Positions 10,101 through 25,393 are shown, numbered from the stretch's first letter. The stretch is DNA of 64,000 nucleotides from Bifidobacterium mongoliense DSM 21395 (GCF_000741285.1 NZ_JGZE01000002.1:62001-126000), one strand, 5' to 3'. Notes: generated from the sequence alone by a model not told the origin. Numbers and translations are program-made.

Positions 10101-12489
10101 GGTCCACGCGACCGGCATCATCCACATCGTTGGCATCGTTGGCATCATCCACATACTTCGCACGATCCACACGATCGACATGATCAGAATGATTGCCATC
10201 GTGCCCATGGCCGGCATAATCTGCATACTCGCCATAATTTGCATGATCGACATCATCTGCATGCCAGCCACGCTCTCGTCCGTCGCCGACGCCATCAATC
10301 ACGGACACCAGGCTGGCCAGCGACCGCATGGCTGCCTCCACTACCGACAACCGCGCCGGTTCCCCGGCACCGTGGGCGCCCACCGTGACGAGCGGACTGT
10401 CCATGAGTGCGGACACACGCAGCCTCACGAACGAGGACAAGGAGGCCAGCTTCTCATTGTTCACGTTTGCCATACCGCGGTTGCGCAGCTGGGCCAGTTC
10501 GATCAGGGAGAAAAGCCCGCGGACGAAGGGCTCATCCTTCAACGGCCTGGTCACCGATGAATATCGCACCGGCACGCCGTCCTCACGCAGCCGCTCGCCG
10601 AACGCACGTACCGTCGCATTATCATGGGCAAGGATGGCAAGGTCGTTCCACGACCGACGCTCGCTGAGATGAGCCGTCTTGACCGCCCAGACGACGTCAT
10701 CGAGTTCCTCGTTCGCCGAACGGTACAGGCCATGCCCCACGCTCCCGTCATTGGGAAACGTTCTGGCGTCGGAGGGAGCATCGTCCGGAAGGGCACTGTC
10801 GGATAGCGCGACGATCGGCAGTGCGGCGTCGTACCAGGGCAGTTTGCCAGGACGTTGCGGCAGCGGCGTGTCGTCGGGGCGCACCGTACGGATGGAGAGC
10901 GAGACGCGGGATGCGACCAATGCGCGGTAGTTCGGGGCCTGGCCACGCCGCAGCCCGGAGGCCGCTGAAGCGTTCTCCTCTGGAGCCGTTTCCGCTGGAG
11001 AGACCTCCCCTCGAACAGCTTCCCCCGGGGCGGTTTCAGCTGTCGCGTTCTCCACCGGAACAGTCACTCCTGGAGCCGTCTCCGCTGGGGCGTTCCCTTC
11101 TAGAACAGCCTCCCCCAAGATTTTCGCACTAGCAGTCGCTTCACCCACGTTCATCGGGGCAGCAGTCTTATCATGAGCCGCTTCCCCCAAGGTTGTCGCA
11201 TCAGCGTTCACCCGGCCCGCGGTTTTACCATGCTGCGATGCGTCGCCATCTCCCGGCACCGTCATCGAACGCACCGCCGCATGGAAGGGAGCATCCGTCA
11301 TCCGCTCAAAGAGGTATTCGGGGTAGGATCCGCGGAAGGACTGGACGGACTCTTCCGGATTGCCCACCGCGACCAGCGCGGCGCCACGACCGACCAACTG
11401 TTCGAGGAAGGCGAGACCGGCCAGCGTCAGATCCTGGACATCATCGACGACGATGAATCGGGGAAGTTCGGCATCCGTGGCGTCAGCGACCGCGTCAGTG
11501 CCCTCAACGAGCAATCGCGCGGCATCGAGTCGAAACTCACCCGGATACTCCTCGGCGCTGATGCGCTCGGCCTCGGCACGCAACGCAAAGGCGAGGCGCC
11601 ATTGGATACGCAACCGGGCCGTATAGGCGTCGTCACCGGTCAATTCGTCGAGGATGTCCTGCTCACGCGCACAGGAAACCCCCAGTTCGTTCATCCGAGA
11701 CAGCATGTCGCGCAATTGGACGATGAACGCGTCGTTGATGCCACGCAGGAACAGCGTCTCGGACGTCGCGACACCGCTCGTGCGCGGCTGATGCGCGGCG
11801 CGTTTCGCTGCCTCCGCAGCATCGACACCAGCACTCGTACCGGTCCCGGTCCCAATTCCGGTCCCGGTTCCATCGTCATCCGTCAGCAATGTGACCCAGT
11901 GATCCTGGGCGAAATACTCACGCAACAGACGACAGGTCGGGCAATCGTCGCCGGCTGCCGCGTGACGCACGTGCACGGCCATCACACGGCGCAACATCGT
12001 ATCCTGTTCCGCACCATTGAGCAGCCTCGGCAGCGGTTCTCCGACACGGGCCCGGACCGCGGAAATCACGCGGAATGCGACGGCGGACAACGTCGTGACC
12101 GGTCTTGCCTGGGATGAAGCGCCGATGGCCCGCACGGCACGATCGGCGAACCGGTCGGCGGTCTTGCGGTTCGACACCGTCATCACGGCAGAATCGGCAC
12201 CATATCGTTTGATACCTTGCAGCACGACTCGCAGCGCGAATTCGGTCTTGCCCACACCCGGAGCGCCGGAGACCTCCAGCGTGCGGGTCGGTTCCCCACG
12301 GCCGTCGAGCAACACTCCGCGAAGCAACGCCGCAACCGCACCGTCCACGGTTGCCGAGGTTGCCGAGGTAGGGGCGGTTGCCGAGGTAGGGGCGGTTAGG
12401 GCGTTGACATCGGTAGTTGTGGCACCGACACCAACACCGGCACCAGCGGTCTTGATTGTATCGGCACGTTCGTCAGCACCTTTTATCAT
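7150..12489 (-). CDS. UvrD-like helicase-nuclease, AdnA-like, greatly expanded
   Basis: This is the predicted partner of the AdnB-like protein in double-strand-break resection. Walker A GAPGVGKT lies at residues 75-82, FIVVDDVQDLT is the Walker B-like motif, and VALTRASERLSVS is motif VI. LIDYKTGHKP near the C-terminus holds D1606 and K1608 of a PD-(D/E)XK nuclease. Cysteines in GCPVCWLLE and in a C-x5-C-x2-C group at the C-terminus could ligate an Fe-S cluster. At 1779 residues it far exceeds the ~1050 of mycobacterial AdnA; the excess is tandem tri- and pentapeptide repeats. The start chosen is the ATG after GTGGAG. The frame stays open upstream through a repeat array, but that part is judged non-coding. 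Confidence 0.82.
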   Translation of the reverse strand: MIKGADERADTIKTAGAGVGVGATTTDVNALTAPTSATAPTSATSATVDGAVAALLRGVLLDGRGEPTRTLEVSGAPGVGKTEFALRVVLQGIKRYGADSAVMTVSNRKTADRFADRAVRAIGASSQARPVTTLSAVAFRVISAVRARVGEPLPRLLNGAEQDTMLRRVMAVHVRHAAAGDDCPTCRLLREYFAQDHWVTLLTDDDGTGTGIGTGTGTSAGVDAAEAAKRAAHQPRTSGVATSETLFLRGINDAFIVQLRDMLSRMNELGVSCAREQDILDELTGDDAYTARLRIQWRLAFALRAEAERISAEEYPGEFRLDAARLLVEGTDAVADATDAELPRFIVVDDVQDLTLAGLAFLEQLVGRGAALVAVGNPEESVQSFRGSYPEYLFERMTDAPFHAAVRSMTVPGDGDASQHGKTAGRVNADATTLGEAAHDKTAAPMNVGEATASAKILGEAVLEGNAPAETAPGVTVPVENATAETAPGEAVRGEVSPAETAPEENASAASGLRRGQAPNYRALVASRVSLSIRTVRPDDTPLPQRPGKLPWYDAALPIVALSDSALPDDAPSDARTFPNDGSVGHGLYRSANEELDDVVWAVKTAHLSERRSWNDLAILAHDNATVRAFGERLREDGVPVRYSSVTRPLKDEPFVRGLFSLIELAQLRNRGMANVNNEKLASLSSFVRLRVSALMDSPLVTVGAHGAGEPARLSVVEAAMRSLASLVSVIDGVGDGRERGWHADDVDHANYGEYADYAGHGHDGNHSDHVDRVDRAKYVDDANDANDVDDAGRVDQAERAGSGQSEAPGESVESDGSAATAGSANPSESSESFGSSEPSDGGDLRAVMEAWKGWRDAHMTSAMDSTVNQTDDGPTMVVDDTLVACDAEHVDPQHLNPQHLDQAGLNAQGLDAQRLDPQGGATRTFASANGSTGNTHGGPAFGIDALYLLLACDGYAGVDAAGICSSITTVTGNSLHARAFEQLWRMVDAVARGLATLRRPETQYALSLAWQACNVADRWQRTALDNTADGRAANDRLDAAMRLFEYAQGSGAGRDIDGFLDQVRSMRIEADSLAKVAPIDDAVTLTTPAGADGDHWPLVWIVGVQQGVWPNLAERNTMFGGEDLARIMLADNAQAHRDRGPEPNIVEDATSPDRLRDDAFASVLASEQRSFLVALTRASERLSVSAVSSDDMTPSDFLYGYLPEYFDRDLDAAGTPVYTEAGGDTRSGGMDADPRGLAALARARIMRHCSDVVDAFGAADVVGVANTVNASGVDEPTDVADSADATAAAAVDDAARALAVLAEQGVSSADPSNWAYLHNAENAENAQNAENNGITRNTENVENIQDAEDAEDAENAQNTGNAEDAEDADGPAIAAVHDSPASSSGPMVSLSPSAVDGLWGCPVCWLLENQFAGPGTGSVAQSFGTLIHLIAQLASAEGLDRPEHTAGTPVDERIAAVTARMMELYRQQRPVADDDLEAQERYDAMDKDKKAQATLEHIARYFVTSSDSGYLKGNEQHFEVGRLEAAECEVPFEAVFDMADMLGAYNAIPSIHAIDVDELLAIMGALVGGWPEGMRADLRVRLTGRIDRMEHRRLADGTPSLRLIDYKTGHKPGSGRFVNDLQLVCYQMGLAFGGDDESSEVAQSELFYVADNAAPAESHAPESLYQPTLFVSGHINDSVFIRRSGYKTPDRLLDVPELDAQPPEGVTPQAWREFLGLRSTQAVWAMTMIARVWYTAAARRSEVLIAHPTSEHAAHCRLSAVCPACAGRSDTIFDIREV
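8381..8533 (-). repeat. 9-bp in-frame repeat encoding N/D-A-E triplets
   Basis: Seventeen consecutive 9-base units (form TCGGCGTTC on the + strand) sit inside the AdnA-like gene. On the coding strand they give degenerate tripeptides such as NAE, DAE, NTE and NVE. The stretch lies just before the C-terminal nuclease domain and has no counterpart expected in this enzyme family. Confidence 0.85.
9733..9822 (-). repeat. 15-bp in-frame repeat encoding pentapeptides
   Basis: Six 15-base units (form CTGCGGGTTGAGGTG) within the AdnA-like gene encode pentapeptides of the form (D/N)-P/A-Q-x-L, for example DPQHL, NPQHL and NAQGL. The unit differs from the 9-base repeats elsewhere in the same gene. Confidence 0.8.
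10116..10268 (-). repeat. 9-bp in-frame repeat, CATnnTnnn units
   Basis: Seventeen 9-base units, almost all beginning CAT or CAC on the + strand, encode a His/Asp/Tyr/Asn-rich segment of the AdnA-like protein (DDVDHANYGEYADYAG region). The strict register and absence of stops point to expansion under a coding constraint. The segment is next to a Ser/Glu/Gly-rich linker. Confidence 0.85.
10970..11119 (-). repeat. 15-bp in-frame repeat encoding E-T-A-P-G-like pentapeptides
   Basis: Ten 15-base units (forms GCCGTCTCCGCTGGG and ACAGCTTCCCCCGGG) encode pentapeptides close to A-E-T-A-P/V inside the AdnA-like helicase core. A looser Gly/Thr run (GTGIGTGTGT) lies further upstream in the gene. Confidence 0.8.
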
Positions 12490-12583
12490 GGTCTCCACTA
12501 TAAGGCCCCGGCTATACGGTCCCCGACCCCACCGACCGGAGAGAAATCGTGCGTCAACGCCCGATTCCGGAGAGTGCCGTGCG

Positions 12584-12814
12584 CAAGTCGACGATTGGGC
12601 GACACGAGTCGACGATTCACCCACGCAACTCGACGATTCACCGCCATAGGTCAACGATTCACGTACCAAAGTCGACGATTGGCTGACACAAGTCGCCGAT
12701 TCAGGTACCAAAGTCGACGATTGCGCTACGTAAGTCGATGATTGAGCGACACAAGTCAACGATTCGACCACACAACTCGACGATTCACATAGACAAGTCG
12801 GCCGATACAAAAAT
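12584..12814 (+). repeat. 21-bp tandem array, first copy
   Basis: Eleven units are in perfect 21-base register (first at 12584, last at 12794). Each begins near CAAGTCGACGATT followed by about eight variable bases. The core holds the palindrome GTCGAC. The array lies just upstream of the AdnA-like start codon. Because 21 is divisible by three, the minus strand reads as an open heptapeptide repeat (xSSTxVA-like), but codon choice there looks accidental. A second array with the same core and period is at 24651-24985. Units are contiguous, so this is not a CRISPR. Confidence 0.9.
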
Positions 12815-12818
12815 GAAG

Positions 12819-12875
12819 GGCCATATTCCGCGGTTGTTTTTCGCTATCCCCCGATTTGTCTAACGGACCTGAGAC
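12819..12875 (+). other. Conserved flank of 21-bp array, copy 1
   Basis: Directly after the last 21-base unit comes GGCCATATTCCGC, then CCCGATTTGTCTAA and GAGAC. The same order of blocks follows the second array at 24991-25040 at nearly the same distance from its last unit. This suggests that array and flank form one composite element. Confidence 0.7.
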
Positions 12876-13073
12876 GCTACCTTCCACCATCTGGGCACAC
12901 CGGCCGGGACGACAAGTATCTGACCACATCGGTCATATAGACCACATCGACCAGTAACCGGGCACATAGACCAAAGACCCGGACATGCGGAGTCTCTATA
13001 ACCCCTACGAGTACGGGAATACACGAATGGGCCCTGACGCATCACACGCCACGGCCCATTCACCCGTGCACTC

Positions 13074-13192
13074 CATTCACAGTGCGTCTCAACACAGTGC
13101 AAGTGCACTACCGGTCGGATACGCAATCGGTCGGATACACTACCAATTCAGTGCATCACCAATCCAGCGCACTACACAATTCAGTGCATCGC
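13074..13192 (+). repeat. 17-bp degenerate tandem repeat
   Basis: Seven 17-base units lie in strict register between the 21-base array and the rpoC terminator. Adjacent pairs are most alike (two with CGGTCGGATAC; three near AATTCAGTGCATC). The remaining DNA between 12876 and 13362 shows only short repeats such as two copies of GACCACATCG 18 bases apart; no credible gene was seen. Confidence 0.7.
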
Positions 13193-13362
13193 ACGGAGCA
13201 TCACATAACCAACCCCGCGCCCACCGGAATCGACCGCAACACAATGGTGCGGCCGATCACCGAAAGGGCGAGGCCTTCGAGACACCCAAACCACTCGCGA
13301 GTAGTCCAAAAGAGTAGTCCAAAACCCGCAAAGCACTCAAGACGCTCGTAAGGAACCCAAGA

Positions 13363-13394
13363 TGCTTCGAGTGTCTCACGAGACACTCGAAGCA
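13363..13394 (-). terminator. Hairpin downstream of rpoC
   Basis: A perfect 14-bp stem (TGCTTCGAGTGTCT and its complement) encloses the loop CACG, 28 bases past the rpoC stop codon. There is no strong U-run after it on the minus strand (TCTTGGG), so termination efficiency is uncertain, but position and strength fit the end of the rpoBC transcript. Confidence 0.75.
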
Positions 13395-13422
13395 CCCAAG
13401 ACACTGGAGTCACCTACAACAC

Positions 13423-17439
<4,017 letters not shown>

Positions 17440-17559
17440 TCTTATGTCCTGTCTCTACGTTGTTTTCCATCACTCAGTACTATTCGCGTTGGTCCTGCCA
17501 CGGGCGGGAGCGCATCCGGATTCCCTTGCCGGATCACGCGCCCACCCGGGGCGGATGGC

Positions 17560-21129
<3,570 letters not shown>

Positions 21130-21238
21130 TGGACGTTCCTTATCGCTCGCTTATTCGTTTCGATATCGTAATGACCCGGGAAGTCCGCGACGACCGCCAT
21201 ATGCCTGTTCGCGGGCGCTTCCTCATGGCAGCATGCCC

Positions 21239-21267
21239 GCAATATGACATACCTCATGTAAGGTCAA
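21239..21267 (-). promoter_or_regulatory. Putative rpoB promoter
   Basis: On the minus strand TTGACC and TATTGC stand 17 bases apart, about 110 bases upstream of the rpoB start. The -35 box is a good sigma-70-type match and the -10 box a moderate one. The rest of the 413-base gap up to 21542 holds only an imperfect 22-base direct repeat (near 21308 and 21367, about 17 of 22 identical). Confidence 0.5.
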
Positions 21268-21542
21268 TAGAATATCACGCCCACTTCCCCGGCACAAGGG
21301 CTCGGCGCGTCGGCGTTCGGAATTGCCACGGCACCCTCTTCACACGGTCCGTACCATGTCCTGACACGCCGACGTTCGGTATGGCTACACCAACCGCCAC
21401 GTGTGCTGCTGCACAACCCCGGGACCGTCGTGCTGAATCGCCGAATCAAGCGCCATTGCGCCCCTACAGGGTTTCTGGCCTCCGCCCGCGCGGTGAGCTA
21501 TTCGCCTCAACGATGCCGCGGCCGACACTACTGACGCCACCG

Positions 21543-22328
21543 CTACTGGACGAGGAACGGGACCTTGTCGCTGACGGCCTTAGGGTCGTCGCGCAGGCTG
21601 AGCTGAGCGCTGTAGGTGCCCGCATCGACCTTGGGCAGATCGGCGTCGTCCACGCAATGATCAACGGTGCGATTGGCGTTCCACGTCAGGGTGTCCACGC
21701 GCTTGTCGCCGTGCGACATGAGCAGCATCACCGGATCGGCGGGACACGCCTTCGAGGTCCAGACGGTGTCGTTGCCGGAGGTGATGGTCAGGATCCGAGA
21801 GGCATTCGACGCATCGATGAGGCAACTCGACGTGCCTTCGTATCGTATGGTCATGGCGAACGGCATCGATCCGCCGACACCCACCGATTGGCTCCCCGTC
21901 GCGAGCTCGAGTTTCACGTCCTTGGCGGTGCAGTCCGGCACCCCCGTGCCCTTGCTTTTCGCGGAAGACGGAACCGGATTGCGCGACATCGCCGTGAGGT
22001 CATCGTGCCGTATGACGTCGGAGATCGCCCCGGCTCCTCGGGCGAGGCTGTAGATGCAGAATACGACGAGGGCGACGGCCAGTACCAAGGCCGTACCGAC
22101 GATGATCCGTCGACGACGATAGATGCGTTGACGCCGGGGATCGACACGCCTACCGCGCGCATCAACGCGCCGTCCCGACGAGCCGCCACCGCGTGGGCTG
22201 TGGGGCGCCGACCGCAAACCGGAATCAAAACCGGAGCCGGAAACCGAACCGCCGCGACGTTGCGGTGCTCGGACAGCACGCGGCCGCGTTCCAGTGCCCT
22301 GCGGGCGTGAAGTACGAGGTCTGACCAT
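21543..22328 (-). CDS. Membrane-anchored protein of unknown function
   Basis: This protein is not recognised. It has a basic, Arg/Gly/Ser-rich cytoplasmic N-terminus of about 90 residues, one transmembrane helix (IIVGTALVLAVALVVFCIYS), and an extracytoplasmic domain of about 150 residues with a predicted beta-rich fold. That domain contains CTAKDVKLELAT and conserved-looking cysteines that could form disulfides. It resembles DUF4232-like exported domains in pattern only. The start is uncertain: the open frame extends 19 codons upstream, and an ATG at 22367 is an alternative. Confidence 0.65.
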   Translation of the reverse strand: MVRPRTSRPQGTGTRPRAVRAPQRRGGSVSGSGFDSGLRSAPHSPRGGGSSGRRVDARGRRVDPRRQRIYRRRRIIVGTALVLAVALVVFCIYSLARGAGAISDVIRHDDLTAMSRNPVPSSAKSKGTGVPDCTAKDVKLELATGSQSVGVGGSMPFAMTIRYEGTSSCLIDASNASRILTITSGNDTVWTSKACPADPVMLLMSHGDKRVDTLTWNANRTVDHCVDDADLPKVDAGTYSAQLSLRDDPKAVSDKVPFLVQ

Positions 22329-22484
22329 GCTTACGAGTCTAAACGCTCCATCGACCGTGCGCGCCATGGCTCGGTATGACTCCACGATGGCACAGCATGC
22401 TCGTGGCCACGCGCGCCATGCCGATGACCTTACCGCGAGACCGATTCCACATACCGTCCACGCGCTGCTGCACAGGCGGGAAGT

Positions 22485-23594
22485 CTACCGCGGCAGTCTC
22501 AGCGAACCATCCGGCATGATCTCGATAAGCCCGTCCTCGTCGAGCGAAGCAATACACGCGTCGAGCTGCACGTGGTCGCCCCATAGCGCCTCAACCCGAT
22601 CTCGCGGCAAGGTCGGGACCGGCACAGTCGCCGGTTGGACCTCCGGCGCAGTGGCCGGTTGCACCCCCGTAGCAGTCACCGGTTGCGTCCCCGCGGCGGC
22701 CCCATCGACTCCCCCGTTGACCGAAATGCCGCGCAACGCCTCGAGGATCTTGCCGCGCACCTGTCGATTGGTGCCTTGGAAACGCTGCCGGGGACGGGTG
22801 CGCCGCTCCCCCAGACCAGGCCGTCCGGCAGCGAGGAACCGGCAGCGCGGCGCCAGCGGGCAGCTGTCGCACAACGGTGCCTTCGCCGTGCATACCAGAG
22901 CGCCCAATTCCATGACGGCCTGGTTCCACGTCGCGCTGTCGGGGGCCTTCGAAGGCAGAACGCGCTCGGCCAGATCACGTTCCTCACGGTTCGCACTGCC
23001 GCCCAGCGACTCCTTGCCGAGGAGGACGCGGGACAGCGCACGGCGGATATTGGTGTCGATGACGGGAATACGCTGTCCCCGCGCGAAGCTCAGCACCGCC
23101 GAGGCCGTGTAATCGCCGACGCCGGGCAGCGCCACAAGTTCGTCGTACGTCGCGGGTAACGCATCGTGGTATCTCCCGGCCACCACCTTCGCGCACTCCT
23201 GCAGTCGCAGGGCCCGACGGGGATAGCCGAGCCGACCCCATGCGGTGAGTACCTCGGCGGTGCTGGCGGATGCGAGCGCGGCCGCATCCGGCCATGTCCC
23301 CATCCAGGACAGCCAATACGGCACGACGCGGCTCATCTGCGTCTGCTGGCTCATGACTTCGGAGACGAGCACGCCCCATGGCGTGGTGCGTCCGAAGCGC
23401 CACGGCAGATCTCGGGCATTCGCATCCCACCACGCGAACAAGGCGGTGCGAATCGCGGTCAGGGAATTGAGAGAAGTCGAATCGTCGGTTTCCGGAACAT
23501 CGGTTTCCGGGACATCGGCATCCGGGACATCGGCATCCGAGACATCAACACCCGGCACATCGGTCGCGCGGAAGGTCACTGGTCGTTTTGGCAC
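22485..23594 (-). CDS. mutY: A/G-specific adenine glycosylase
   Basis: This enzyme removes adenine mispaired with 8-oxoguanine in base excision repair. The catalytic domain starts near LFAWWDANARDLPWR, with SEVMSQQTQMSRV, the helix-hairpin-helix LPGVGDYTASAVLSFA (catalytic Asp in the following VIDTNIRRALSR) and the 4Fe-4S cluster CTAKAPLCDSCPLAPRC. The C-terminal region is short and Pro/Thr/Val-rich, with QPVTATGVQPATAPEVQPAT repeats, so the usual NUDIX-like 8-oxoG recognition domain is not evident. The N-terminus carries five pentapeptides of the VPETD type. The GTG start is a guess; no start has a well-spaced ribosome site. Confidence 0.88.
   Translation of the reverse strand: MPKRPVTFRATDVPGVDVSDADVPDADVPETDVPETDDSTSLNSLTAIRTALFAWWDANARDLPWRFGRTTPWGVLVSEVMSQQTQMSRVVPYWLSWMGTWPDAAALASASTAEVLTAWGRLGYPRRALRLQECAKVVAGRYHDALPATYDELVALPGVGDYTASAVLSFARGQRIPVIDTNIRRALSRVLLGKESLGGSANREERDLAERVLPSKAPDSATWNQAVMELGALVCTAKAPLCDSCPLAPRCRFLAAGRPGLGERRTRPRQRFQGTNRQVRGKILEALRGISVNGGVDGAAAGTQPVTATGVQPATAPEVQPATVPVPTLPRDRVEALWGDHVQLDACIASLDEDGLIEIMPDGSLRLPR
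23487..23561 (-). repeat. 15-bp tandem repeat in the 5' end of mutY
   Basis: Five 15-base units (form GGCATCCGGGACATC) encode pentapeptides such as VPETD, VPDAD and VSDAD ahead of the MutY catalytic domain. The repeat is acidic and unlikely to be part of the fold. Confidence 0.8.
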
Positions 23595-23640
23595 GGCTCC
23601 ATTGTGCACGGGCGACCATACACCCGTGGCGAACGAGTGG

Positions 23641-23728
23641 TCCCCTGTCCCTATGCGGGGTATGGCCCCGCGCGGGCACGTGGCCATGAGTTGAAAGCGA
23701 TCCCCTGTCCCTATGCGGGGTATGGCCC
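23641..23728 (+). repeat. 28-bp direct repeat in the mutY/trmL divergent region
   Basis: TCCCCTGTCCCTATGCGG followed by GGTATGGCCC occurs twice, exactly 60 bases apart, identical over 28 bases. Each copy can pair CCCC with GGGG. The repeats sit between the divergently read mutY and trmL-like genes, where a shared operator would be expected. Confidence 0.7.
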
Positions 23729-23781
23729 ACCCTAAGCTCGTGCACTGGCACTTTGCAGTTCTATACACGATTGGTGATGAT

Positions 23782-24453
23782 ATGAGCGAGATCTCCCACG
23801 ACGACGCACCGCACAACAAGGCGTCGACGGATCCGACGGCACACGTCGACGCAATGTATGAATACGGATATCGCAAATCGAACTACGGCCCCGACGAACT
23901 GGTGACCGATGCCCACGGCAATCCCATCAGCGTGGTCGACGCGATGATGAGCGCCGAGGAAGCCAGCGTCGCCCGGACCGTCACGCCGCATCTGTGCTAC
24001 TACTCGCCGCGTATCCCGGGCAATACGGGATCCGCCATACGACTGTGCGCGGTCACCGGCACGATCCTGCACCTGGTCGAACCCCTCGGATTCAACCTGC
24101 ACGATACGAAGTTGCGCCGCGCCGGTCTGGACTACCACGATATGGCCCACGTCGTGCTGCACCCGAACTTCGACAATCTGGTCGAATCCATGCCGAATTC
24201 ACGCATCATCGCATTCACGGCCCACGCCACGAAGCTCTACACCGAGGTCGACTACAAGCCGACGGATATTCTCCTCTTCGGCCCCGAACCGGGCGACATT
24301 CCCGATCCGATGGACATCATGGGCGGCCCCCACGTCGCCGAACAGGTCCGCCTGCCGATGCGGCCCAGCCTACGCTCGCTCAACCTCACCAACTGTGCCT
24401 CCATCGCCATCTACGAGGCATGGCGCCAATTGCAGTTCAAGGGCGGAAAGTAA
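23782..24453 (+). CDS. trmL: tRNA (cytidine(34)-2'-O)-methyltransferase-like, SpoU/SPOUT family
   Basis: This is a predicted AdoMet-dependent 2'-O-methyltransferase acting on the wobble base of leucine tRNAs. The SPOUT knot motifs are present in order: PRIPGNTGSAIRLC, LVEPLGFNLHDTKLRRAG, DILLFGPEPGDIP and LRSLNLTNCASIAIYEAWRQL. It is 223 residues, longer than the ~155 of E. coli TrmL because of about 65 extra charged residues at the N-terminus. The ATG at 23782 was preferred to an upstream one because the upstream part overlaps the 28-base repeat; its ribosome site is weak. Confidence 0.85.
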   Translation: MSEISHDDAPHNKASTDPTAHVDAMYEYGYRKSNYGPDELVTDAHGNPISVVDAMMSAEEASVARTVTPHLCYYSPRIPGNTGSAIRLCAVTGTILHLVEPLGFNLHDTKLRRAGLDYHDMAHVVLHPNFDNLVESMPNSRIIAFTAHATKLYTEVDYKPTDILLFGPEPGDIPDPMDIMGGPHVAEQVRLPMRPSLRSLNLTNCASIAIYEAWRQLQFKGGK

Positions 24454-24537
24454 GAAGTACAAGAAGTATACGAAGTACAAAGTCACGCTGCGCAACCGAC
24501 TGACATCGGGAAGGCAGGGGTTCTCGTCGGCGCCGGG

Positions 24538-24619
24538 TCGATGCACTCCGCCTGTCTCAGGTTTCCGCCGACGACAGATCGATGCACTCCGCCTGTCCCA
24601 AGTTTCCGTCGGCAACAGA
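24538..24619 (+). repeat. 41-bp direct repeat
   Basis: Two adjacent 41-base copies begin TCGATGCACTCCGCCTGTC and differ at only a few positions. They precede the second 21-base array. Just before them, 24453-24490 has four loose copies of the 9-mer AAGAAGTAC. Confidence 0.8.
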
Positions 24620-24650
24620 TTGCAGTCCCGGCCGGTTACACGACGCCGTC

Positions 24651-24985
24651 CAAGTCGACGGTTCGTTGTTCAACGCCATGCTTCCCCGGCACGAGTCGAC
24701 GGTTGAACGACCAAGATCGACGATTCCGCGACAAAGGTCGTCGATACACCCACGTAAGTCGACGATACAGAACCAATAATGGGCGATAGCCGGCCAAGGG
24801 TCGTCGATATACCGCCAAGGATCGAAGATATAGCCACACAAGTCGACGATATAAGACCAAGGAAACGCGATAGCCCGCCACTCATCGTAGATTCGTCGCC
24901 AAGGGTCGTCGATATAGCCACACAAGTCGAAGGTTCGCTGCCACAAGTCGACGATTTGCTGACACAAGTCGAAGGTTGGATTATC
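24651..24985 (+). repeat. 21-bp tandem array, second copy
   Basis: Fourteen units are in perfect 21-base register from 24692 to 24985. One more intact unit at 24651 is set off by 41 bases, with a degraded unit between. The core CAAGTCGACGATT is the same as in the array at 12584, though many units here carry TCGTCGATA or TCGAAGATA. All three minus-strand frames are open as heptad repeats, a by-product of the period. The array lies in a 940-base gene-free stretch. Confidence 0.88.
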
Positions 24986-24990
24986 TCAAC

Positions 24991-25040
24991 GGCCATATTC
25001 CGCCATCGTGAAAACGTAACACCCGACTTGCCTATGAGAC
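24991..25040 (+). other. Conserved flank of 21-bp array, copy 2
   Basis: GGCCATATTCCGC, then CCCGACTTGCCTA and TGAGAC follow the last 21-base unit in the same order as after the array at 12584. TGAGACA at 25035 also pairs with TGTCTCA at 25051. From 25058 to 25393 nothing further was seen. Confidence 0.65.
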
Positions 25041-25393
25041 ATCTCTCATCTGTCTCACGTACGATTCACACTCGTTTCACATCGTGGACCATGGAATCGC
25101 GCCAGATTATCAGTACGATGCCAGATCACCAGCACGACATCGGCGAGAGCTTCCAAGAGCAGCGCACGATCCCCATCGGACCGGCTCGCGATGGAAGGGA
25201 ACACTACAATCCCTGCTGACGATTACACCAACACCAGAGTTACACCATCGGGGGGCAATGGCTTCGATCCCCATGACGTCCATGAGTGTTCCCCATCGGA
25301 TCATTGGACTGTATGGTTAGCATTGAGGGACCGCGGGGAACCCCATACCACGGCAATACCGTCACACGATGTACACGTAAAACACGCGCCCTC

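Noticed and set aside
12490..12810. N-terminal extension of the AdnA-like frame through the 21-bp array, giving SST-rich heptads.
   Set aside because: The heptads are a direct result of a 21-base period in open frames; a plausible start with GTGGAG exists after the array, and the array recurs elsewhere without a gene.
12584..12814. CRISPR array.
   Set aside because: Units are contiguous at 21 bases with no unique spacers of usual length, and no cas genes are in the window.
12860..13126. An 88-codon minus-strand frame with several Trp and Cys.
   Set aside because: It has no ribosome site, no family pattern, and overlaps the 17-bp repeat.
23594..23876. Extension of mutY to an upstream ATG.
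   Set aside because: It would translate the 28-bp direct repeats and overlap the start of the divergent methyltransferase gene; MutY proteins do not need this region.
24557..24996. Three overlapping minus-strand frames with heptad repeats (YRRL-, DDPW- and SST-like).
   Set aside because: All three frames are open because the repeat period is a multiple of three; none has a good ribosome site or family match.
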